Both the position numbers and the translations under genes were made by a program. 6,573 nt of DNA, from positions 1 through 6,573 of the forward strand of contig CAZFYZ010000170.1 of the NCBI GenBank assembly GCA_964523735.1, read 5' to 3'. Below the pieces are notes generated by a model that was not told the DNA's origin, did no database searches, and saw only the letters and a program-made list of their open reading frames with translations. Numbering within the stretch: the first letter of the stretch is position 1; every line of letters begins with the position of its first letter. The DNA comes from CAZFYZ01 sp964523735 (lineage in GTDB: Bacteria > Armatimonadota > UBA5829). Positions 1-5,927 of this stretch are shown here, piece by piece.

Positions 1-164
1 CCTGGAGTCGCTCTGCGTGATCCGCCGGCCTAACTTCTGGCGAGCGGCACTAGGTCGTATGCCGTCGTCAGCCCTAATCACGCAACGGTCCTAAGGCCTA
101 GGGTCGGAATGGTACAGAAAGACAAAGCCTCGAAGTATTCCAGAAGCGGGAGAGTCAGCGGAAG
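1..164. other. Stretch with no supported gene at left edge
   Basis: No gene can be supported here. Two + strand frames are open from the window edge: one ends at TAA 31-33 after a peptide ending in RDPPA, the other at TAA 92-94 after about 30 codons. Either could be the tail of a gene lying to the left, but neither shows a recognisable motif. A short ATG frame at 109-168 (19 codons, lysine- and serine-rich) runs toward the ATPase remnant and might be part of its decayed 5' end. I see no tRNA cloverleaf and no terminator with a T-run. Confidence 0.4.
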
Positions 165-342
165 CTGATTGGACCTCTGGGAATCCAGACATTCCGCTCC
201 GTCGAGTCGATGTGGACCTGCCGCTCGGCGGCCCGGCCACGGTCTCCATTGGTCCGAACAATTCCGGAAGACGGCAATTCACAACGCGCTCCGCATCGCC
301 CTTACCCGTCGCTGGGCGTTGGTCTACCAGGCGCCGCGTTAG
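165..342 (+). pseudogene. N-terminal remnant of an OLD / AAA_15-like P-loop ATPase, frameshifted and truncated
   Basis: Seen in sequence: three frames read in turn give one coherent ATPase start. The frame from 165 gives LIGPLGIQTFRSV. From about 203 the next frame gives RVDVDLPLGGPATVSIGPNN plus SG. From 268 the third gives KTAIHNALRIALTRRW, then a stop (TAG 340-342). Joined, this is the usual opening of OLD-type and related SMC-like ATPases: a strand with an FRS motif, a second strand, then Walker A GPNNSGKT and its helix. Each switch fits loss of one base, one near 203 and one at 267/268 inside the Gly codon of Walker A. The rest of the ATPase and any Toprim nuclease domain are absent. No start codon in the first frame is obvious. 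Family knowledge: OLD-like ATPases occur in phage defence (for example Gabija GajA). I infer a dead remnant left by a rearrangement; the exact subfamily is uncertain. Confidence 0.62.
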
Positions 343-345
343 ACC

Positions 346-374
346 TTGCGCATCCTTTGGTAAGTCACTATAAA
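346..374 (+). promoter_or_regulatory. Putative sigma70-like promoter of the five-gene operon
   Basis: The -35-like hexamer TTGCGC (346-351) and -10-like hexamer TATAAA (369-374) are separated by exactly 17 bases. The -10 box matches consensus at five of six positions, the -35 at three. Transcription would begin near 381-382, only about ten bases before the ATG at 392. That leader has no Shine-Dalgarno-like purine tract, so the first gene may be translated from a very short leader. The promoter lies within or just past the truncation edge of the ATPase remnant. This is by-eye matching only. Confidence 0.4.
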
Positions 375-391
375 CTATCCCTTGGCTTGCC

Positions 392-1501
392 ATGTCGAAA
401 TCTAAAAGAACGCTCATCGTCTCTCTGGTGTCCCTCCTAATCATCGGAGGCTCTATTCTCGCCTACCGGCTTTCGGTCACAGGCTCCCGGAATGCACCTC
501 TTCGGGTCGCGGTACCACCGTTTGTCGACACCGCGTTTACCGCTGTTGGACAGGAGAAGGGCTTTTTCAAGCAAGAGCATGTCGAAATCCGACTCGTCAA
601 CACCTCGTGGGAAAACCAGTATGACCTGCTTGCGGGAGACGGCCTCGATATCGCGATGTCCACTCTGGACGAGTTTGTCAACAAGGACCGTAACCTGCGG
701 CTCACCGGAAATCGCGTCTCCTACTTTTTGCCGGCGTGGCAGTTCAGAGGTCTGGCCTTCTACACGACCGCAGGTCGTGCGAAACCATTCTCCGAGTTCA
801 AGGACAAGGCTCAGTATTCGACAGAACAAGAAGCCAAGAATGCGTTCCTCGCGCAGTTCAAGGGGAAGAAGGTGGTCTATCCCGAAGGCAGCGTTTTCGA
901 GCAAGCGTTTCGTGCATTCACCGAGGGTACCGACTATGGGGTGTCGTCCCTCAGCATAGTCACGGCCCCACTAGATGCCGCCTTGAACAGCCTAGCCGAC
1001 GACTCCGTGGGTATCGTTGCGGTTGGATCGCAGCAGCGATTTGAAGCGGAACGGCGCGGTCACTTTGAGGCGATCTCGCCTGAATCCCTAGGTCTCGACA
1101 TACTGACCGGCTTCATCGTGCGAGCCAGCACATTGGAGTCTCGTCGCGCGGAGGTTCTCGCCTTTGTGCGGGCCTGGTACAGAACGGCCGCTTACGTTAT
1201 GGCGGAGAAGGCCGCATCGTACGAGATCACCAACAGCTACTTGGTCTCTCGTGGGTCCAACTCGCTGACCTTCGATGAGTACCAGGCTTTGCGCGCCTAC
1301 AATGTCGTTCCACAGAAGCCGATCGATGCAAAGGCTCTCTTTTTCACACCCAAGGCGCCCGCCTATTGGAAAACAGTGTGGAACCGGTCTTTGGACGCCA
1401 TGCGCCGTTCAAATCGGCAGAACGCCGCTCCGCCGGATGAGGAGGGTTTTGTTGCGCCATCAATTAACGAGATGGTTACGCAAGGGGTTGCGTCGGAATA
1501 G
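392..1501 (+). CDS. ABC importer substrate-binding protein, NMT1/SsuA-like (nitrate/sulfonate/taurine/thiamine-precursor class)
   Basis: This is a type 2 periplasmic solute-binding protein that would capture a small ligand for the ATPase and permease encoded downstream. Residues 1-6 are basic (MSKSKR), followed by a hydrophobic segment at about 7-25. No lipobox cysteine or clear AxA cleavage site follows, so it is either a weak signal peptide or an uncleaved membrane anchor. The mature part opens with the family pattern: LRVAVPPFVDTA (37-48), QEKGFF (54-59), VEIRLV (64-69), then LLAGDGLDIAMST (79-91). Lobe 2 begins near FKGKKVVYPEGS (156-167). At 369 residues it is somewhat longer than many family members; a polar tail at about 338-369 is extra. 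ATG 392 is the only start after an in-frame TAA at 371-373. The ligand cannot be deduced. Gene 2 starts 11 bases after its stop. Confidence 0.85.
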   Translation: MSKSKRTLIVSLVSLLIIGGSILAYRLSVTGSRNAPLRVAVPPFVDTAFTAVGQEKGFFKQEHVEIRLVNTSWENQYDLLAGDGLDIAMSTLDEFVNKDRNLRLTGNRVSYFLPAWQFRGLAFYTTAGRAKPFSEFKDKAQYSTEQEAKNAFLAQFKGKKVVYPEGSVFEQAFRAFTEGTDYGVSSLSIVTAPLDAALNSLADDSVGIVAVGSQQRFEAERRGHFEAISPESLGLDILTGFIVRASTLESRRAEVLAFVRAWYRTAAYVMAEKAASYEITNSYLVSRGSNSLTFDEYQALRAYNVVPQKPIDAKALFFTPKAPAYWKTVWNRSLDAMRRSNRQNAAPPDEEGFVAPSINEMVTQGVASE

Positions 1502-1512
1502 GGTTTCCTTCG

Positions 1513-2886
1513 ATGATATCAGCCTTGCCTGCTCCTCCCCCGAAGCGCAAAGTTCTCATTCTGTGGGCTAGATGCGGAACGATTGCCCGTGCACTCAAGG
1601 GCGAGCTGACCTCGCACTTCCAAGAACGCTGCGACTTCGAGATGATCTCAGACGATGCGGCTGGTCACTCCGCAGAGACTCTATCCCAAAAGCACATCGA
1701 TGACGCTGCACTAATACTGATGCTTGCCGCGCAGGAAGACTGGGATGATGGCGGCTATCCCAAGTGGGAGCACGACTACATTCAAGCCCAAATCAACGAC
1801 GGCAAGCGCAAGCAAGGCAGCTACACCTTTGTGAAGTACCTGGATCGACCGCCGCCAACCTATCCCACTGCGGGTAAGATCCGACTACACTTCAAGAGTG
1901 GGGACAAGCTCAATGAGGCAGAGGTTTCCGAATTTCACACCTGGCTCAACAGCGATTTGCAGAACCTGCCTCCCCTTAATGGCTCCGTTCTCGCCAGACG
2001 CGATGGCAACTGCTTACTGCTGAACTGGCTGTTCTGGTTCGACGACACTTTCTGGAAGGTAGGAGCAGACACTCCTGCAACAGATCCCCTTGGGTGCAAG
2101 AATGATGTTCTCAGAAAGCTGAGAACACTGAAGGCGCTCCATTCCGTACACGCACAGCCGGGACCACTGTTGGCTCAGATGATCCGCGTGCTTGGAGAGG
2201 AACAGCATTCGCTACAAACAAAACAAAGCAAACCAAAGGGACCTAAGTCGCCAGATCTAGCGACATTGCGCCACAAGCTGGCAAACCCACTGAAGGTTGG
2301 AATAGACCGTACCCGCCATATCAATGCGGTGGAAACGCTTGCCCAAGAGGGGCTAATCCCGGTTCTTGAGCGTCTTGCGCATCGGCTGGGCGAAATCGCC
2401 AGCCTAGCGCCAGATGCTCGCGGCTTCATCGACGATCTGCTTTCGCGCCTGGCGTGGATCGCCAACTCCACGTCGAGGGAAGGAACTCTACGTCGGCTAC
2501 CGCCTAGGTGGTTCCTTGGGATGTCGCAATGCCGAGCTGCCATTGAAGAAACATCTTCCGGTGTTTTCCTGAATGCTGCCGACATGCATCGATGGAAACG
2601 AGACCAGCATGGCGACCACGCGAGAATTATGGAGGACACGAAGGAACTCCACGTTCGGATTCTCTACCTAGCCACTGCTGTTGTTGTGTTGTTCAACCTT
2701 CTCCGAATACAGGAGGAACAGTCCTCAGAGTCTGAGGATGATGCAATCCTCTTTCGCGAAGTCCTTTCCTTTCACAAAGGATGCGAGGATCGTCTCGGAG
2801 TTCCGGGTTTGATTGATCCGGTTGTCAAGCTCTCAAATGACCTGATTGTCCACTATGTCGAGGCTGCGGAGAAGGTGAATCCATGA
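1513..2886 (+). CDS. Uncharacterised 457-residue protein with possible TIR-like N-terminal domain
   Basis: I do not recognise a named family. Residues 12-125 read as an alternating strand/helix fold: strand KVLILWA (13-19), a helix at about 22-37, strand DFEMISDD (41-48), a helix at about 53-64, strand ALILMLAAQ (66-74), a helix around YPKWEHDYIQAQI (82-94), and strand SYTFVKYL (103-110). This order, with an acidic helix after the third strand, resembles TIR-type NAD-consuming or signalling domains. However, the expected glutamate four residues after the Trp is not in place (W85 is followed at once by E86), so catalysis is unproven. Residues 195-457 are mostly helical, with a low-complexity Lys/Pro linker at 236-247 and a hydrophobic helix at 383-397 (ILYLATAVVVLFNLL) that could be buried or membrane-inserted. 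No signal peptide. A weak purine tract (AGGG, 1500-1503) precedes ATG 1513. Its stop overlaps gene 3 by four bases. It could instead be a SLOG-like or other Rossmannoid sensor. Confidence 0.55.
   Translation: MISALPAPPPKRKVLILWARCGTIARALKGELTSHFQERCDFEMISDDAAGHSAETLSQKHIDDAALILMLAAQEDWDDGGYPKWEHDYIQAQINDGKRKQGSYTFVKYLDRPPPTYPTAGKIRLHFKSGDKLNEAEVSEFHTWLNSDLQNLPPLNGSVLARRDGNCLLLNWLFWFDDTFWKVGADTPATDPLGCKNDVLRKLRTLKALHSVHAQPGPLLAQMIRVLGEEQHSLQTKQSKPKGPKSPDLATLRHKLANPLKVGIDRTRHINAVETLAQEGLIPVLERLAHRLGEIASLAPDARGFIDDLLSRLAWIANSTSREGTLRRLPPRWFLGMSQCRAAIEETSSGVFLNAADMHRWKRDQHGDHARIMEDTKELHVRILYLATAVVVLFNLLRIQEEQSSESEDDAILFREVLSFHKGCEDRLGVPGLIDPVVKLSNDLIVHYVEAAEKVNP
2106..2127 (+). repeat. Perfect 9-bp inverted repeat with tetraloop inside gene 2
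   Basis: TGTTCTCAG (2106-2114), AAAG loop (2115-2118), CTGAGAACA (2119-2127) pair without mismatch. It lies fully inside the coding region of the TIR-like candidate and is not followed by a T-run, so it is not a standard terminator. The right arm recurs exactly at 3270-3278 in the next gene. It could be chance, an mRNA stability element or a protein-binding site. Confidence 0.6.
2868..2875 (+). promoter_or_regulatory. Ribosome binding site of the 545-residue gene
   Basis: GGAGAAGG lies seven bases before ATG 2883, inside the 3' end of the preceding gene. It is the clearest Shine-Dalgarno sequence of the operon. It fixes the start at 2883, with an ATGA four-base overlap, and indicates coupled translation. 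Confidence 0.7.
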
Positions 2887-4520
2887 CCACCCCATCCGGA
2901 GATGAGATTCTGCATGCAGCGATTGCCGTGTCTCCGAACGATGTATCGGCGGTGTCATCCTGGCTGATTAACCAACAGCCTCCACCACTTCGAGGTCGGC
3001 TCGTCGCTTCGGTGCGAGAGACAATCAGGCGCGACTACCTCTCTGGTGGAGCAACCGGTAGGTGCAGATCACCGCAGTTGTTCGAGTTTGATCAGGCGGA
3101 GCGCATTTGGAACGACCTCAGCGCTGTTCTTTCGGGCACCGAAGGGTCCAAGCGTTTTCTAGAGGACGCTACGGAGTACTTCAAACCTGAGGAATCTACA
3201 TTTGCGCCCATTGCCTATCCAGACGCTTGGCCACCAGCGGAGTGGAACTATCCCCTCTCTCCCGCTGAGCTGAGAACACGGCTCAGAATTCGACCAGTGG
3301 ATGTCGACAAGATTCGACAAATTGTTCTCCGCTGTGCTGAAACAAACCAGAAGAAAAGGGCAGACGGAGCCGGCAAGCTACTTGCGTTCACCCCCTTAGG
3401 TCCTCGGCCCATCGCCGCAGATGGCAAAGTGCGGGTTGGAGTACTTCCCTATGCCGACACTCTTGCCCTTCCAGCCCTGCTCTTCGCCGTGTCGGATCTG
3501 GTTGCGTGTCTCGACTTCGAACCCGCCAGTTTGTATCGCAGTTCAACGCATGATGACGGAGCGCCTCACATCCTCGGCGGGAACTTCGACATCGGGTATT
3601 CGACTGAAGGCGAGCTGTCGGCAGATCGCACTTTTGAGGACGCCTTTTTCAAAAAGATCGTCTTCGACGCTCCGTTTGAGCGAAGTATTCTCCTAAGAGC
3701 ATGGGGCGATCCGAGCCCAAGGCACCTGGTGTCCTATGTCAGCCTGTCATTTGTTGGGCACTTCGCAGCTAACAATGCCTGTAAACTCGACAGGACTGAG
3801 CAGGGGTTTCCTCTGTCGGTAATGCTGCAGGAGCCTCAACGGTTTCCTCTTACCGGTCTACTCGATCCGATAGTCGACTGGGAGCCGGAGTTGGTCCTGG
3901 CATTCTTGAGCACTGTCGGCACGGATGAGAGGAACACGTCCGGGCCGGTGGGTCGGGCTGTCTTTCTATCCACCGACGCACACATGTGGTGTAACTACTC
4001 AGGCCTCATTGCGTGCGGAGAGACGCACAGTGATGCCAACGCCTCCAACCCTATGCGCGGAGTCAGGAGTTTCGGTCCCAAAGTTAGAGTTAGTCGAGCT
4101 TCATGGCGGCCGACCGATGCACAGAGGAGTTCTACCTTGTGTTGGTTCATGCCGAAGGGAAACACTCAAGCAAATGATGTTGAGTTTCTGAACAACCTAG
4201 TGAACGAATACTTCGTTAGTCCCACAGATCGTATGTTGTATTCTCCGCCAGAAACGTCGGAGGGCGACCAACGGGGGCGTGCCGCCGAGATAGCGCAGTG
4301 TCTGCTAGCCCCACTTCTCAAGTGCTATCCATGGTACCACGGCCCAATGATGTCGGCTCCGCCGGAGCAGTGGCTTGTGAAGCTATTAGGCCCAAGCGCA
4401 TATTTGGATCATGTGCCACTTTGGCGTAAGCGCTTGGCAGATGTTCTCACCCACCAGACTCGGGACGTGCCAGGTGAGGTGTCTTCACTAGTCCAGAAGC
4501 TGTCTACTAGGGCCGCTTGA
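2883..4520 (+). CDS. Uncharacterised 545-residue cytosolic protein with a solute-binding-protein-like segment
   Basis: I do not recognise the whole protein. There is no signal peptide or membrane segment, so it should be cytosolic. Residues 1-180 look like a helical, charged N-terminal region. From 183 the sequence VRVGVLPYADTLALPALL resembles the first strand and helix of NMT1/SsuA-type binding proteins, and GGNFDIGYSTEGE (232-244) falls where those proteins carry the 'G..DI..ST..E' segment. The operon's own binding protein has LRVAVPPFVDTA and GDGLDIAMSTLDE at equivalent places. The second lobe is not clear; 286-425 contains several short hydrophobic strands and unusual Cys/Trp/His spots (HMWCNYSG, 367-374). 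The C-terminal 460-545 is helical. Its position between binding protein and ATPase suggests a cytosolic sensor or adaptor using a binding-protein fold. A diverged periplasmic-fold enzyme is the main alternative. Start ATG 2883 has a strong ribosome site. Confidence 0.55.
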   Translation: MTTPSGDEILHAAIAVSPNDVSAVSSWLINQQPPPLRGRLVASVRETIRRDYLSGGATGRCRSPQLFEFDQAERIWNDLSAVLSGTEGSKRFLEDATEYFKPEESTFAPIAYPDAWPPAEWNYPLSPAELRTRLRIRPVDVDKIRQIVLRCAETNQKKRADGAGKLLAFTPLGPRPIAADGKVRVGVLPYADTLALPALLFAVSDLVACLDFEPASLYRSSTHDDGAPHILGGNFDIGYSTEGELSADRTFEDAFFKKIVFDAPFERSILLRAWGDPSPRHLVSYVSLSFVGHFAANNACKLDRTEQGFPLSVMLQEPQRFPLTGLLDPIVDWEPELVLAFLSTVGTDERNTSGPVGRAVFLSTDAHMWCNYSGLIACGETHSDANASNPMRGVRSFGPKVRVSRASWRPTDAQRSSTLCWFMPKGNTQANDVEFLNNLVNEYFVSPTDRMLYSPPETSEGDQRGRAAEIAQCLLAPLLKCYPWYHGPMMSAPPEQWLVKLLGPSAYLDHVPLWRKRLADVLTHQTRDVPGEVSSLVQKLSTRAA

Positions 4521-5185
4521 CAACGATGAGATCTTCGATCGTGGCGCAGCGTCTCTTTCTGCGCTTCGGAAATAGAGAGGCCCCTCTGTTTGAGGTTGCT
4601 CGACCGATCACTTTTGGACAAGGCGTGTGGTGTCTCACCGGTCGGTCTGGCATAGGGAAGACGAGCCTTTTCCGCCTCCTCTCGGGCTGGTATGACGACA
4701 GCAAGGCCAAGGAGATATCTTGGCAAGCGAAGTTGGACTGGAACCCCCTTACCGACGTTGACATCGTTGGCAACGAATCCAGTCTTTTGCCATGGAAACG
4801 AGTGCTCGGCAATATTCAATTGCGAGCCCCAAATGCTAGCCAAGCCGAGATAGGATCAGTCGTTTCCGCGACAGGTCTTGCGCCCTCAGTGCTGAGGGCT
4901 TGGCCTTACGAGTTGTCGCTCGGCATGTACAAGCGAGTCGAGTTCGTAGCCGCCATGCTGGGCGAACGCCCCCTGGTCCTACTCGACGAGTTCTTTGGAT
5001 CGCTGGATCCCCCTTCCCGACATTGCTGTTTCGATCTCCTTATTCAACGTCGTGCCAACGCGGTTACGATCTTAAGCACCCATTCACCTGAAACGCTCCC
5101 GAGCAACGCGTTGCAACCCATGTCCCTTGAACGAGATGCAACTGGTCAGACCGTAACTGACGTCGTATTGGGAGACGGCACGTGA
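4517..5185 (+). CDS. ABC transporter ATP-binding protein, divergent SsuB/TauB-like
   Basis: This is the nucleotide-binding subunit that should pair with the permease encoded next. Motifs in order: Walker A GRSGIGKT (42-49); Q-loop region VGNESSLLPW (84-93), where the usual Gln is Asn86; signature LSLGM (133-137) in place of LSGG(M/Q); Walker B LVLLDE (153-158) with the catalytic Glu158; D-loop SLD (162-164); H-loop His189 in STHS. ATP binding and hydrolysis residues are therefore kept, while the residues that link ATP state to the permease and close the dimer are altered. At 222 residues it is shorter than the usual 240-260 of this family, mainly between Walker A and the Q-loop. The chosen start is TTG 4517, which gives a TTGA overlap like the other junctions and has AGGG four bases upstream. 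ATG 4526, three codons later, is an equally possible start and loses no motif. Confidence 0.85.
   Translation: MTTMRSSIVAQRLFLRFGNREAPLFEVARPITFGQGVWCLTGRSGIGKTSLFRLLSGWYDDSKAKEISWQAKLDWNPLTDVDIVGNESSLLPWKRVLGNIQLRAPNASQAEIGSVVSATGLAPSVLRAWPYELSLGMYKRVEFVAAMLGERPLVLLDEFFGSLDPPSRHCCFDLLIQRRANAVTILSTHSPETLPSNALQPMSLERDATGQTVTDVVLGDGT
4882..4899 (+). repeat. Perfect GC-rich inverted repeat inside the ABC ATPase gene
   Basis: GCCCTCAG (4882-4889) and CTGAGGGC (4892-4899) are exact reverse complements separated by two bases; in RNA this folds as seven pairs closing a GTGC tetraloop. It sits just before the signature-motif codons. No T-run follows. It may lower expression of the distal genes or be neutral. 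Confidence 0.55.
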
Positions 5186-5910
5186 GAAAGTGGATCTCAA
5201 TAGCGCTCGTGTTTCTTTTGTGGGAACTGCTTGGCCGCAGTGGGATCCTACCTCCGTACCGTTTCCCCCCCCCGAGCGTGGTGGCAATGTCTTTCACATC
5301 CAATATGGGGTATGGATTACTCGCTACGGCCGCCCGCACTGTTGTGGGTTTCGTGTGTGGCGTAGCGTTGGCTTATCTTCTTGTACTGGCAGCCTTCCTT
5401 GGTGGGATTCTGTCTGCCCTTGATGACCAGTTTTCGGGAGCCAGGGCTGTTCCATTCTTAGCCGCCGCGCCGCTCTTTGTAATGTGGTTCGGAATCGGGG
5501 AACTCTCACGACTGATTGTCGTGCTTCTGAGTGTCGGGGCCTTCTCCGCCGGCCCACTCGGAGAGGCCGTGAGAGCCCTCCCTCGCGAGTGGACGATTCA
5601 ACGACAGCGTTACGGAAAAGGCCGTTCTTGGGATTTTGTCCACTTGGTGGTCCCCGGAACGCTTGGTGCAATGATAGGACCTTTGCGAGTCGCTCTCGCT
5701 GTTGCCCTCACTGTAGCCATCGCAAGCGACTTCATGGGAGCGACCTTAGGGATCGGCCGCGCTGTCGACTCTGCGCGGGTGACATTCAACACGCCCGCAA
5801 TCTTCTTGCTGATCTTTCTCTCCGCCGCGTTGGGCATAGCGCTTGACAAGAGCATTGGCGTCGTCTTGCGCACCCTTGGTCACTGGGTAGGCCGCACATC
5901 TAAGACATGA
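5182..5910 (+). CDS. ABC transporter permease, SsuC/TauC-like (BPD_transp_1 family)
   Basis: This is the inner-membrane subunit of the importer. Hydrophobic segments lie near 5-18, 46-75, 90-104, 109-125, 160-182 and 205-225, giving about five to six membrane helices. Family markers are the FPPPSVV stretch (28-34) where relatives have FPSPSxV, the PLFVMWFGIGELS segment (97-109), and an EAA-type coupling loop around GKGRSWDFVHLVVPGTLG (145-162) that would contact the ATPase. At 242 residues it is near the normal 250-280. GTG 5182 overlaps the ATPase stop as GTGA. A nine-C run at 5265-5273 encodes Pro29-Pro31. It is the last gene of the operon; no hairpin terminator is visible in the 17 bases before the converging gene ends. 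The substrate is unknown. Confidence 0.87.
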   Translation: MRKWISIALVFLLWELLGRSGILPPYRFPPPSVVAMSFTSNMGYGLLATAARTVVGFVCGVALAYLLVLAAFLGGILSALDDQFSGARAVPFLAAAPLFVMWFGIGELSRLIVVLLSVGAFSAGPLGEAVRALPREWTIQRQRYGKGRSWDFVHLVVPGTLGAMIGPLRVALAVALTVAIASDFMGATLGIGRAVDSARVTFNTPAIFLLIFLSAALGIALDKSIGVVLRTLGHWVGRTSKT

Positions 5911-5927
5911 TCTGTTTGACTCAACGA

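Noticed and set aside
84..96. AACGGTCCTAAGG matches the core of the I-CeuI homing-endonuclease site in 23S rRNA
   Set aside because: Only 13 bases match and the flanks do not continue as 23S sequence. A chance match of this length in a window this size is plausible.
210..440. 76-codon + strand open frame upstream of and overlapping the binding-protein gene
   Set aside because: The ATPase-like signal lies in other frames over the same bases, and this frame has no motif and runs into gene 1 out of phase.
91..444. Open frame of 117 codons on the complement strand
   Set aside because: It crosses the ATPase remnant and the start of the binding-protein gene, has no recognisable motif, and its residue make-up looks like a frame shadow.
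437..904. Open frame of 155 codons on the complement strand
   Set aside because: It is wholly inside the well-supported binding-protein gene and has no family features.
2175..2639. Open frame of 154 codons on the complement strand inside gene 2
   Set aside because: It is Arg/Ser/Pro-rich and motif-free, typical of antisense shadows in GC-rich coding DNA.
4409..4843. Open frame of 144 codons antisense to the gene 3 / ATPase junction
   Set aside because: It lies opposite clear ATPase motifs, and its own sequence shows no family pattern.
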